Source: Isoetes taiwanensis (Eukaryota; Streptophyta; Lycopodiopsida; Isoetales; Isoetaceae). From it: a stretch of DNA of 64,000 bases. Position numbers and translations under genes: made by a program. The stretch covers positions 14,496,671-14,560,670 of the forward strand of contig JAJEKV010000034.1 in NCBI GenBank assembly GCA_021234155.1. Direction: 5' to 3'. The notes below the pieces were generated by a model, which was given only the letters and a program-made list of their open reading frames with translations, was not told where the DNA came from and did no database searches. Every line of letters begins with the position of its first letter. Within the stretch, counting starts at the first letter, position 1. Of this stretch, positions 32,611 to 44,635 are shown in pieces.

Positions 32611-34870
32611 ATGTATACAGATGAGGGTTCTGAATCCCCCAGGTCGGAAGAGGATTCTGGAGCTGAATCCTCTGGATCGGAAGAGGAGGAAGCAGCCGCT
32701 GCCCTCAGAGACCTCAAAAAATTCCCATCTCCGGAGAAGGGGCCACAGAAAACTATAATGCATCCTGCTTCGCTAAGAGTAGTGAAGAAGGCAAGGCGTG
32801 CTGGTCCTGGAATAGGGCACCCGCTCCCATCAGAGGTTGATGCCTTGCACTCCGAGAAGGACTCAGAAATAGATGATGAGGCTTGGGAGCGGAGGTACTT
32901 TTACTCCAAGAAGAGATGCAAGCATTGCTGCCTGTTCCAGGGTTGTGCTTGGTCCTCAGAAAGGAGACAGCGACTCCAAAAGCATCTTGCACAGGCCCAT
33001 GACTGGCATGTTCAGGAGCAGGGGCCGCCCAAGGGGAGAAGACTGGTAGCGCAACCCAAACAGAAGAGAAGACCCGACCATGACCTGAGTCAGTATATCT
33101 AGAAGTATAAGATTGATGCTCAATACAGGTGGAGGGTCAATCAAACTCGATTTCTGAAGAGGTCAAAGGTAGATGCGCTTTTGATAGGAGCTCAATTAGT
33201 GGAAAACTTGGCTAACGGGCCAGAAAAAGAGGCTGCCATTCAGAGATATGCAGATGAGTATGTTGAGAGAAGGGTGCTAGAGTGGGACAAGGACAAGAAA
33301 AAAAAAATGGCCCTGTACAAGAAAGATATTAAAGATGCATATAATATTGATTATTAATCGAACAAGGATTGGAATGAACAGGGTTACGACAAAGAGATAA
33401 GAAATTGCATGGAAGAGTTACAGGTCGAATTGCTTGACTGCACTCCCGTTGACCTGACATCTCCTTTAACTAACAGAAGATACAGGAAAAATCAGACTGG
33501 AAATATCTATTGATGCTCCTGTTAAGGCAAAGGAAAAGTTTTCTGAGTCTGAAACGGGGGAGCCTAGCTCCCCAATTCAGCAAATCCCTATCAATCTTGT
33601 CAATCTCGAAGAATTTGAGGCCCCTGCAAGTGCCAGCAGCGCAACGCGGATGGTAACTAACTCTGAATTCAGATTTCCTGCTGGACTTTGATTTTGTGCA
33701 GAAGGTGGAGGATCTGAACACCATGTTCAAGTCTGCATCGAAAAGGAAGGGCAAATCTACCAAAAAGGTCGAGGGTGCTCCAAATCTTTCTTATAATTGC
33801 CAATGGCCCCTCCATATACGAAGCCCTTTGTGGACCTAGGCAGCAGAGAAGAGAGGGGAATTCGTCATCACCATGGCAGATGCTTGCAATTTTGAACACC
33901 CTAGAACAGACCAGCCAGAGAGGATGTCTGCCTCCTGGGTCAATGAGCAATGCGTTGGCTCTTACATGACGTGAGTGTCCTGACCCCTTCTTTAGTTGTT
34001 CCTGATTTTTGAAAATCTAATAAAGTTACAGGATTCTCTCTCACACAATTCGACTTGAAGAAAGAAAGAAGCATCTGTTCTTTCATCCCGGCCTTTTGGA
34101 TCTGTATGCGAATGGGGCACACCAACTATGGAGCAAACTAATCCCTCCAAAACCAGATAATTATCCTGAATTCTACTGGATCCATGTATGCATGAAGTAA
34201 GATATTTCTGATTGGTAGCTTAGTTTGTTGCACAAAGCTCATTTGCATTTTGCTTTTTTTGTAGTTCTCACTGGAGCCTCTTCATTTACTGTGGCAATGA
34301 TTCAGTCTGCCAGGCTCTAGGAATAGATTGTCCTGCTGTGCTACACTTCGACTCCATGAAGAACTAGCATGGGAAAGAAACCTGCAGGCAGTTTATGGAG
34401 TGAGTGCTTTTTAGTGATATGTTTTCCTAAATTTGCTCAACTTTTGAATTTTTGATTCAATTGTATGTCTTGCAGATTTCTTGAACAGGTCCATGCTGAA
34501 TGGAGCCTACATTTGCCAGAATGGATGATCATGCTAGTAGTGAGATGCGCTGTCTGGAGCAAAACAATGGCTCGGATTGTGGAATTTTTACAATCTTGTT
34601 TGCAAGGCAGTTTGTTGAAGATTTTATCACGAATGATGCCCTGGACACCCGAGAGGTATGGAATACAGATTTGTGGATTCGAGTATCTGGTTGTTTTTTC
34701 AGTGCTGGTTGGTTGAATATGTTGGTTGTTTTTATCAGGTGAATCCTAATTGGTTCAGCAAACTTGATGTTAGTAGTTGCAGGAATACCTACAATGTCCT
34801 CCTTGGGAAACCCCATCAAGCTGCAGTGGTTGCCAAGGATTCGGGGAAGAAGAACTTGAACACAAAATAA
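32611..34870 (+). pseudogene. Ulp1-like cysteine protease (C48) gene with zinc-finger N-terminus, broken
   Basis: An ATG at 32611 opens an acidic Ser/Glu-rich start, then a C2H2-like finger (CLFQGC..QKHLAQAH) and a coiled region. The frame continues past two in-frame TAG/TAA codons (33101, 33356). Later exons, joined at plausible introns near 33970, 34200, 34400 and 34660, carry the Ulp1 fold: HWSLFI (catalytic His), VLHFDSMKN (Asp), and QNNGSDCGIF (oxyanion Gln and catalytic Cys), ending at TAA 34868. A TAG follows DSMKN, and a one-base shift lies before the Cys exon. Ulp1 enzymes cleave SUMO-type conjugates. Plant MULE and CACTA elements are known to carry such domains (KI/Kaonashi MULEs), and the flanking arrays tie this gene to the MULE transposase at 44.6-47.3 kb. 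Confidence 0.8.
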
Positions 34871-34877
34871 GAGCCTG

Positions 34878-35139
34878 TTTAACCACTTAGAACCACATGT
34901 CTCCTGATTAACCTCATGTCTTGATTAACCATGTTTTGATTAACTATAAAGGACATGTGTCTCGATTAACCTTAAAGGACACATATCCTAATTAAACACA
35001 AAGGACTATGTCCTCATTAACCACTTAGGACCTATGTCTTGATTAACCACTTTTGACACATGTCCTGATTAACCACTTAGGACCAATGTCCCGATTAACC
35101 ATAAAGGACATGTGTCCTGATTAACCACTTAGGACCTAT
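34878..35139 (-). repeat. Array segment left of the CACTA insertion
   Basis: Inverted copies of the 31.7-kb array unit (TGTCCTGATTAACCACTTAGGACC). It ends at ..ACCTAT, where the CACTA element begins, and resumes at 42960. Confidence 0.92.
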
Positions 35140-36325
35140 CACTACAAGAGAAGAGGTCAATTAGTGTCATCAAAATGTCACCAAAACATTAGAAAGTGTA
35201 CTTATGATACATATATAGCATCAGTGTCAATGTCAATGCCCACTAGTGACGTTATAGGTATTGTTATTAGCATCAGATATAGTGTCACGGGTTGTTACAC
35301 ATATAACATCAATATTAGTGTTAGTGTCCACTAGTGACATTATAGGTGTTGTTATTAGCACTAAATATAGTGTTAGTAGTTGTTACACGTATACCATCGG
35401 TACTAGTGTCAATGCCCATTAGTGACATAATAGGTGGTGGTATTACCATCAAATAGAATCGCGCCTTTAGTGTCACGAATTTTGTCAATGTTTGTGTGGC
35501 CATAGTATATGCCATCAATACTGTCAAATATTGTCCCAGTAGTCGTGTCAAACATTATGCCAGTTCATGTAGTGATATTACGAGTGTTAACATTAATAAT
35601 ATGAAGAGAAAATTTTAAAAATGCCCTTATATTTTTTTATAATTGTGAAAATGCCCTTGTAATTTTTGTATTTGTTAAAATGCCCCTAATTCTTATACTA
35701 GGAGGATTATTAATTACTGCGATTCGCAAGAGCCTCACAAGAAACCCAAGGCCGACCATGAGTTGTCGCCATAGCAGACCTCTTTGAACCTCAAGCCTTG
35801 CATTTTTGCATTGAACACATTGCTAATTGCTTATATTAATATAAGTGACTGTGATGCCGGAATTGTCCATTTGTGCCAACAAAATTTTCTTTTTTCCTCT
35901 TGCCACATTGCTCGGCCTTATCTCCATTGTCCATTCCTCCCCTGCCCGCCTTCTTGAGGATAGTGACGTCTGTAGTCTGATCCGATTGAAATAGGCTACA
36001 ATTCTGTGGTCTTCTATTATGTATCTATCCTTTTTTTGTTGCATGTTGGATCGGATGCTTTATATACAGAATGGAATGCAGAATGAATGCAGATTGGGGC
36101 AACTGTGGGCCGAGTTGCAAACTGTATTGGAGGTGCTTCTTTCATTTTGAATAACAAGTTAGCTGAATGAGCCTCCTAACACTACCCTTCACGGTAGTTA
36201 CCATTCTATTTTATAAAAGAAACAAAAACAGAGTATGTTTAAGATCCCCATCTTTGGTTTCTACTAATAGCTTCCCATCCTTTAAGAAGGTAGAGTTATT
36301 GGCTATGAGAAAGTATTGCGACAAT

Positions 36326-36694
36326 CTACTCAATTCTGAGAGACATGCAACCAAATTCACATACAATAGCTTTGATGGAGAATAGGGTTTGCTTTCTACC
36401 TTTTTTCAGTTCTTCTCCCCTTTGTTTTGCATAATCCAACAAATCCCTCAACCACCAAGGTTTTTGGAAACCTAAAAGTGTCTGTAGTGTCAAGTAGCTT
36501 AGCAATCTATCGGACTTACTCCCATCACGGCTTTCAATCCTTAGGTTTGGATCCATAAACTGCCAAATCCATTCATATCCATTTGCGGTCTTACGATGGC
36601 TCTGCAAGATGGTGGACGATTGCACATACAGGAGCATTTCAATAAATACAAAAAATGTAGGGGCATTGACAATTATAACGAAATAAAAGGGCAT
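36326..36694 (-). CDS. Unidentified fragment inside the CACTA element
   Basis: An open frame of 122 residues. The middle (about residues 40-105: YEWIWQFMDPNLRIE..RLLSYLTLQTLLGFQKPWWLRDLLDYAKQRGEELKKG) looks protein-like in composition and could be a captured exon, while the ends look like chance extension. No family is recognised and no partner exon was found. Confidence 0.3.
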   Translation of the reverse strand: MPFYFVIIVNAPTFFVFIEMLLYVQSSTILQSHRKTANGYEWIWQFMDPNLRIESRDGSKSDRLLSYLTLQTLLGFQKPWWLRDLLDYAKQRGEELKKGRKQTLFSIKAIVCEFGCMSLRIE

Positions 36695-37373
36695 TTTTAT
36701 AATTTTCCCTAATATGAATGAAGATGCAACATTTTGGATAACCCGTCTTATTTTTATTGCTTATTGCACCATTCGTAGTACACAATCTTATTTGCTTCAA
36801 CATCACAAGTAATGTTAACGTATCAATAATTGTGTTCATATCGCCTTTGATATTAACTTGTTTCATCATGGAAAGTCAATAAAGCTACAATATTACACCA
36901 AAGTCACTAAGATTGCATCATTAGTGTATTTAGAATCATAATCACAAAAACCAGGGGATAGAAGAGTGGCAACTTCAACATGAAATCCTTGGCAAATCAA
37001 TGAAATTCGGTCTCTGACAAAGCGGAATCTATGGTTGAAGTTTAAAGAACTAGTCAAGAAGAGATCCACTTGGAAATTGAGCCGATGTGGTCACCTGCAA
37101 AGTTTAGACGGCCAATATCGCCATGGTGCCAAAATGCTGACTGGACTTTGGGCACCCTAGATGTGATATGGTGAGTGCCTAAAATGTCCATATATGGCAT
37201 ATTTCTGTTGGTTTTTATTGATAATATTTCTAGTTTGGCCATAGTGTGTTGTCGGCCATTTTTTTTGTGGAAAAAAGAAAAAATTGCCATTCGAATTTTT
37301 CTTAGGGTTGGTTCGTGAGTCATCTGCAGTGGGAGGCTATGGGACTCGAATCGAGAGATTGGCGACGGTAGCA

Positions 37374-37751
37374 ATGGCAGATGTCGTCCTTCTTGTCTTT
37401 ATGAACTTGCCAGGCCTACAAAACCTTCGGAGAAGAATAATCAGTGTGGCGAAATCCGCCCTTCGGCCCCTTCTTGCCATTGCTTGGCTTGCCCTATTCT
37501 TGATCCTTGACATGTATATGAAATATGATGGCAGATTGAAATGCGACGAGCATACTTATTCTTCTATAAATCGCGAGCACCAGGTCAGAGCTATTTTTAA
37601 GAGCCAGCGCAATGCCCTTCTTGTGATTATGTATTTTCTTTTGTCTTCTATAGGGCTACTTATTTGCTTGTCAATGTGGAGTGCTTTTCCCAGCAGGTTA
37701 AAAGGCCATACTGCTCGATTCACGAGATCCTGTGATTTAAGAATCCAGTAG
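37374..37751 (+). pseudogene. BAP31-like ER membrane protein gene fragment captured by CACTA
   Basis: From the ATG at 37374 the frame reads LLVFMNLPGLQNLRRRI, two hydrophobic segments (LLAIAWLALFLILDMYMKY and a second around LLVIMYFLLSSIGLLI) and a FKSQRNALL link between them. Plant BAP31/BCAP-like proteins have the same order: a LPGLDxLRKGL motif, a membrane helix ending DIYWKYE, a loop with H(L/Q)RHQKSIMKSQRNALL, and another helix. These are ER membrane chaperone/sorting proteins. The true N-terminus is altered, and after the second helix the match is lost (..FPSRLKGH), so only the central exons were captured. It lies in the non-subterminal core of the CACTA element. Confidence 0.7.
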
Positions 37752-39222
37752 CTCCTCTAGTCTTCTCTGGAGTTTCCTAAGTAAGCATTGGGTTTGATGC
37801 ACAAGTAATAGTAGGTGATGTCTATCGGATCTGTATTAAGATTAAGCTTGATGCATTTTTCTACCTCAGTGTTTTGCTTAACGAAAGAGCATTTTTTACC
37901 AGGATTTATCAGAGCAACCAATCAAGCTTCTGAGCTTCTAGTTCTAGGGTTATTTCCAGATTTGACAACAATAGCAAGCATAGGTAAGCTTTAACCTAGA
38001 ACCATTTTTTCTGAAGCAGTATTTTCTTCTTTTCAATTGAATGTGGTTTGTTTCAAATTGGCATATTTTTTAATGTTTTGTGTTCTGTTATAGGTCTTTG
38101 AAGATGGTGTATTGATGGAAAGTCTACAAAAAAATAGATTAGATCAGGGTAAAATTGCTTTTGACAGAAAGAACCTTGCTAGTGTTTCTGTATTTTGTGG
38201 AGGAAGCAGAGCAACAGAAATCAGTAGAAGGCATCCCCAAAGATGGATGGTAAGAAGATTTAACACACTGTTTGTTATATAATGTTTTCATTTCTTCAAT
38301 TTGGTGCCTGTTTGTTTGTTAGTCTTCAACTTTAATTTTCTCACTTTGGTTTGATTGTTGGTGGCTATTATAGGTCAGGCCATGCTCAACAATTGATACT
38401 TTGAATGTAAGCAGAAGGCAAAGAATGCAGGTCAGAAGAAGCTCATCCATGAATTCTATGACGAGCTACATCTCTTTGGATGGTGCACAAGAGTGTTTGC
38501 CCAACGTGGCTCTTACATGTAATGTTATACACAGTATGGAATAGCTAAGAGCACTCATAGCCTTGTATCTCAGTGAATTTATAAGGTTGTATTACAAAAT
38601 CCATTGTAAATTGAATGGTCACTCATATTTATTAAAACACAATTGGCTCTCTAGATGGCACTATCTATGACCTTAAGCATGACAAACAATGTTATTTACA
38701 TCATCCAATGATCTAAGTGCCACAATATGTGATATTAATGTTGTCCCAATTGGTGCCTAGTAACATAACTAGTGATGTCCCAATTGCTGCCTAGTAACAT
38801 AACGAGTGCCACTATATGTGGAAATAATGGATCGAGAAATATTAATTATGTGGCAATAATGGATTAAGAAAAGACATTATTATTGACAATATAGATGAGA
38901 TAATAAATGACATTGATATTGGCAACGTAGGTGACACTGATATTGAGGAAATAGATGCCATTATTTATGCCTTTATAAGTGTCTTTAGAGCTGCTATTAG
39001 AGGTGACAGTATGTTTGACATAATCCTCGACATAAATATTAGCATTATGAGTGGTGTTATTAGCGACCTTATATGTGAAGATATAAGTGGAACTATAGAT
39101 GATGCTACATGTGACCTCACCAATGACGTTAATAGTGGCATTATCTTTGACATTATAGTTGGCTTTATACGTGACACTATATTTGACATTACAGGCAACG
39201 TAACCACTAACATTATATGTGA

Positions 39223-42200
39223 CTAGTAATGGTGCCCAGCGTTGCTGGGCATAAGTTAGAAGCATGTAAATGTTTTGGCCACAATGAGAAAAGCGTGTAG
39301 CACAACGATGCCCCGCATTGTTGGGCTTTACTTGGAAACATCTAGATAATAACCGACACATGCACCTACCATCTACACCGCACACACCTAAAACTTCAAC
39401 GAACCTAAACCTTAGGTCTACCATGGAATCTTTGTCGGCTTGCATCATCAAATTTTGACCATTGCACCACTTTCGTGAAGACACGCACCTTCAAACAATC
39501 GGTCATTCTAAGAAAATCCAGTATGGAGATGCGGCATGATCACATAGGGGATAGGAAAAATGCCCATTGTTGATGGGCTGTAATGCTGTTGTAGAGCTAT
39601 AGACAGTTGTTGATCATTTCAATATTCTAAAATTTGGTCATTTCATGATAAACCAAGCTATTAGTGTATTTCTTTTTTTCTTTTTTTTTATTGGCCAACT
39701 TGTACAACCTTTTTGGCAATTGTACAACCTTTAAAGGAAGTCTAAACTGTTGTACACAAAGATAAGGCAACTTCAAGCTCAACCTCAATCTTTGTTAAGG
39801 TAGTCAATTGAAAAGTGTACAATCTAAAAATTCCCATGGCCTGGCATAAAACACATAGTGAAGCAATTGCATGACTTAAGTTGAATATGTAAAATAGCAA
39901 AATAGCTCAAAAGCCAATAAAACAGTCAGTTTAAGGGCATTTGCTAGTCATTGCTACATTGTAATATATTGGTCCCATATACGATATAAGTTGAAGAATG
40001 TCTTAATGACCTTATCAATCAATAGACCATTGATGTTCATGCAGTATTCTTGCAGCTAATCTGAGACTTTAGCATCTTTCTATAGCATCTTTAATTCATA
40101 GCAACATGGTTCGAATATGGAGGATTTTGAGAAATGAAATGCACACCATGTTAATGTTAAAGTAAGAAAAATTACCACCTACATAATCATAGTTATAAAA
40201 GCTGGCCTAACCAACACATACAATCAAATACTTTACAACTGGCTTGGCTACGTTGTACTTTGTCAAGGTCAAAATTACTTGCATGCGCAGCTGCACAACA
40301 CTCATGCATGTGAGGGAAATTTCTCAATGAGCAATTGTATATGTGAGGGAATCTTTGAAAATTTTTTGTTTAAGAATAGACACCAAGAGCATGAACACCC
40401 TCCACTTGGATGGAACTCTAAGCATCATATTGGTTTAAACCATATGCAAGGAATCAGTTCCTTATTTTAGAATAGCGTATTTCAACAAAACTCTGCAAAT
40501 CCTCATGGTCCAAATGCCACATGGTCTGCATATTTCAAGTCAAATTAAACGTATATACATTAAACCATCTGTTTCATTCTGTAAACTTTGTATTTTCGGC
40601 AAATCCAATATCAGCGTCACCAATAAGAGGAGCCAAGAAATCAACATAAGAAGTTCTAGATCTTTGTTCCTTACTCGAGCTTAATCTTGCTGCTCTTTGC
40701 TTTCTATCATGGAAACTTAGGCATAAAACAAATGTTCTATCTTTTTTGGAACCGTATTCATAGGATAAACTGCCAGATCTAGTTCAGGCTCATTTGAAGT
40801 AGGAGCCAAAGGTGCACACTGACACATAAATTGTCTAATTATTTGGACATCTGAGCAACATGAACTGGATCAAGGGAAGCAAAAGTTTGGTTCTACAAAC
40901 TATATCAATCAACAGTAATAAATTCCTAAAGAAAAGGCTGAAATAGTCAATGCTTCCTTTCATATTATAGAAACCACTACAGTTGGTGGATGTTGGCTGT
41001 ATAAATCCTTTGTCATTAGAGATCTATTCTGCAGCTCTATTCAGTCCTTCATGCAAAATATGGACCTGTCATAAATTTATATAGGAGTTTAGATGGTCTT
41101 ACCACTGCCTCAGTCGTAAGGCAACCATGTATCTACCATCGATTATCTCTGGTCATCTATATATACAAAATGAGTGCAGTTAAACAAAGACTGCAAGTAC
41201 TGAAAGAAGTAAAGGTTTTCACAGATCCAAGTACAGAATGGAAGAACATAAAAAGAAAAAAACGACCCCAGCCTTTCAAATTCAATGCTATATCAGTTCA
41301 TGTCATGGTCCTTGACAATATGAAGTTTGTAAGAAATGCCAGCATTCTGCAGGGTCTTACCAAGATTAACACTTTTCAAAGATGTCACCGGACTTCTTTC
41401 TTTCCTCATTGAGAAGAGCAACTTGTTCTGCTGCTCCTCTATCTGCCACATAAAGTACACTTGTGGGTCGCACATGTAGAATGACTACATTGTCACCGGG
41501 CCTCAAATAGTTCTATACTGCCCATTTTACAGCATATGCACTCTCATCATCAAGATCAACAGCAATTGCAACTTTCCTTCCTCCAGATGTCATTTCTCTC
41601 TATACGAGCAAATATTAGAATGCCTCCTTCGTGAGAAGTTTTGCCTGACAACCATTTGGGCTCACTATAAGAAGCTCCATGCATGATATGACTTTTAAAT
41701 TTGCATTCCTCATTAGATAGTTCATATAAATATGAGATGTTTGTATATTAAAGCCTGAAAATAGCTGCATCGTTAGAAAGGACATAAAAACGAAATTCTA
41801 AATCTCACACAACTGAATATGAATAGGGTTTGCTGCCAGCTTCCTAGAACGGTTTTTAAAGACCAAGTCTATAGCGTGCAAAGCATCAACCCGGGATGCA
41901 TGATTCACTACTTTCGGCTCCATCGAAAACCACTCTTTGGCTAGGCCTGACTAAAAAAAACATTAGGAATTGGAGACGGCTAAAATTACGGGACATACCT
42001 TGTTAATAGCAGATGCATAAGAGGTGGGCGTGCAAAGCATTAGCATGTTGGTTGCTGGTGTGAGACATACCATAGATGCATGAGCTACGGCCGTGCAAGG
42101 CATTAGGAACCGTGGTGTGAGACATACCATAGATGCATGAGCTATGGTCGTGCAAGGCAGCAGTGATACAATCCTCGCCTAGAATGAACAGCCATTAAGA

Positions 42201-42695
42201 AAACTAAGTCTTTCTGAAACTTCTCTAGTGTGCCCGAAACTGTCATGGCTACGGCTAGGGCTATGGCTATGGACTTGAGAACGTAGCTATGGTGTAGCAT
42301 GCTGCCCCCTGCAAGCCAGGACATATAGAAACACCAAGAAGATCGCATCTGGTTGCTCTGTCAGATTGTCATCACCACGAATTTTTTTTTTCTTCTGCGT
42401 TCTTTCTCCATCTGCGAATCTGGGTAATGGGCTCTAGGATGCTCTCTTCTTGCTTTATGGAGTCTAATCCCTTCATAGATTGGAGATGGAATGTGAACTT
42501 CACGTGCAAGCCAGATCGGGGACCCATCCTCTGGATTGAAAAGCCGATTACAGAGAAGAGAGAAAAATGCAACGGAAACAAAACCCTAGAAAAAAACATA
42601 GTGAAAGATCTCGACCTTGGATTAGGCTCGGACGATCTTAGCCCTTCAAATTAGGGCTGGGTCCAACACTTACTGAATAACATTATAATATAAGA
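39223..42695 (-). mobile_element. Helitron inside the CACTA element, minus orientation
   Basis: Minus-strand 3' end: hairpin GCCCAGC-AAC-GCTGGGC (39234-39250), then ACCATTA and CTAG (39226-39223) next to T. Minus-strand 5' end: TCTTATATTATAATG at 42695, also preceded by A as Helitrons require. Removing it rejoins ATATGTGA to TAATAGTTCTGACAC, restoring continuous CACTA subterminal repeats, which confirms both ends. The length is 3,473 bp. No RepHel protein is present, so it is non-autonomous. It carries a universal stress protein exon at 41290-41593. Confidence 0.88.
41290..41593 (-). pseudogene. Universal stress protein (UspA-type) exon captured by Helitron
   Basis: From a minus-strand ATG at 41593 the frame reads GRKVAIAVDLDDESAYAVKW, then a TAG stop (41513-41515) where Gln is usual, then NYLRPGDNVVILHVRPTSVLY. 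After a frame change near 41400 it reads NAGISYKLHIVKDHDMN, ending at about 41293. These are the beta1, beta2 and HIVKDHDM segments of plant USP proteins in order. The C-terminal GSRG(F)G ATP-binding segment is absent. It lies on the same strand as the Helitron's own 5'-to-3' direction, the usual orientation for captured fragments. Not functional. Confidence 0.88.
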
Positions 42696-42962
42696 TAATA
42701 GTTCTGACACTATATTTGACGTTAAAGGTGGCATCGTATGTGACAAAAGTTCTGACACTATATTTGATGTTACAGGTGGCATTGCCACTGATGTTATAAG
42801 TGACAAACATGCTGACATTATTTATGACGTTCTCATTGCCATATTTGTGTCACCGGGCTACCTCACCCATAGCGTCAGTTATTAAAAAAAATCAAGTTTT
42901 CATTTTAGCCCAAATATCGACACAACCAATGACACTAATAGACCCCTTCTCTTGTAGTGTAT

Positions 42963-44620
42963 GTCCTGATTAAGCACTTAGGACCTATGTCCTGATTAAC
43001 CTTAATGTGTCCCGATTAAACACAAAGGACTATGTCCTGATTAACCACTTAGGACCTATGTCCTGATTAGCCATATAGGGCATGTGTCCTGCTTAACCAT
43101 AAAGGATTATGTCCTGATTAACCTTAAAGGACACATGTCCTGATTAAACACAAAGGACTATGTCCTGATTAACCACTTAGGACCTATATCCTGATTAACC
43201 ACTTAGGACCAATGTCCTGATTAGCCTTAAAGGACATGTGTCCTGATTAACCATAATGGACATGTGTCCTGATTAACCACTTAGGACACATGTCCTGATT
43301 AACCACTTAGGACCAATGTCCTAATTAACCTTAAAGGACATGTGTCCTCATTAACCACCTATGTCCTGATTAACCTCATGTCCTGATTAACCATAAAGGA
43401 CATGTGTCCTGATTAACCTTAAAGGACACATGTCCTGATTAAACACAAAGGACTATGTCCTCATTAACCACTTAGGACCTATGTCCTCATTAACCACTTT
43501 TGACACATGTCCTGATTAATCATTTAGGACATGTGTCTTGATTAACCACTTAGGACCTATGTCCTGATTAACCACTTAGGACCTATGTCCTGATTAACCT
43601 TAAAGGACATGTGTCCCAATTAAACACAAAGGACTATGTCCTGATTAACCACTTAGGACCTATGTCCTGATTAAGTCCTAATTAACCACTTAGGACCTAT
43701 GTCCTGATTAACCATATAGGGCATGTGTCCTGCTTAACCATTAAGGATTATGTCATGATTAACCCTAAAGGATACATGTCCTGATTAGACACAAAGGACT
43801 ATGTCCTGATTAACCACTTAGAACCTATGTCCTGATTAACCACTTAGGACCTATGTCCTGATTAACCACTTAGAACCAATGTCCTGATTAACCTTAAAGG
43901 ACATGTGTCCTGATTAACCATAAAGGACATGTGTCCTGATTAACCACTTAGAACACATGTCCTGATTAACCACTTAGGACCAATGTCCTGATTAACCTTA
44001 AAGGACATGTGTCCTGATTAACCACCTATGTCCTGATTAACCTTAAAAGACATGTGTCCTGATTAAACACAAAGGACTATGTCCTGATTAACCACTTAGG
44101 ACACATGTCCTGATTAACCAATTAGGACCAATGTCCTGATTAACCTTAAAGGACATGTGTCCTGATTAACCATAAAGGACATGTGTCCTGATTAACCTTA
44201 AAGGACATGTGTCCTGATTAACCACTTAGGACCTATGTCCTGATTAACCACTTGAGACCTACGTCCTGATTAACCACTTAGGACCTATGTCCTGATTAAC
44301 CTTAAAGGACATGTGTCCTGATTAACCTCAAAGGACTATGTCATGATTAACCACTTAGGACCTATGTCCTGATTAACCTTAAAGGACATGTGTCCTGCTT
44401 AACCATAAAGGACACATGTCCTGATTAACCACTTAAGACACATGTCCACATTAACCACTTAGGACCAATGTCCTGATTAACCACTTAGGATACATGTCCT
44501 GATTAATCATGTCTAGATTAAACATGCCTAGATTCAACATGTCTAGATTAAACATGTCTAGATTAACCACAAAGGACCCATGTCCTGATTAACCACAAAG
44601 GACACATGTCCTAATTAACT
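42963..44620 (-). repeat. Long tandem array of the AGGACANNTGTCCT + GATTAACC motif
   Basis: About 70 units alternate TGTCCTGATTAACCACTTAGGACC and TGTCCTGATTAACCTTAAAGGACA, a 24-25 bp period. The orientation is opposite to the array at 31695-32395. It ends just before the stop end of the MULE transposase (44636). Confidence 0.95.
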
Positions 44621-44635
44621 CTTGACAAATCAATA

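Larger units (their letters stand above)
35140..42959. mobile_element. CACTA transposon carrying host gene fragments, with nested Helitron
   Basis: The left end starts CACTACAAGAGAAGAGGTC and the right end is its inverse (..GACCCCTTCTCTTGTAGTG), the signature terminus of the CACTA (En/Spm) superfamily. A 3-bp duplication TAT flanks it (35137-35139, 42960-42962). Subterminal regions (35160-35570, 38690-39220 and 42700-42950) are filled with degenerate GTGACAYTATATTTGACATTA-type repeats on both strands, as expected of CACTA transposase-binding regions. No TNP2-like transposase was found, so it is non-autonomous. A Helitron (39223-42695) splits it; without that it is about 4.35 kb. Confidence 0.93.

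Noticed and set aside
38864-39484. 206-residue minus-strand frame rich in Asn, Thr, Val and Tyr
   Set aside because: It is produced by the CACTA subterminal repeats (GTGACATTATA-type) and continues across the Helitron junction, so it cannot be an old gene.
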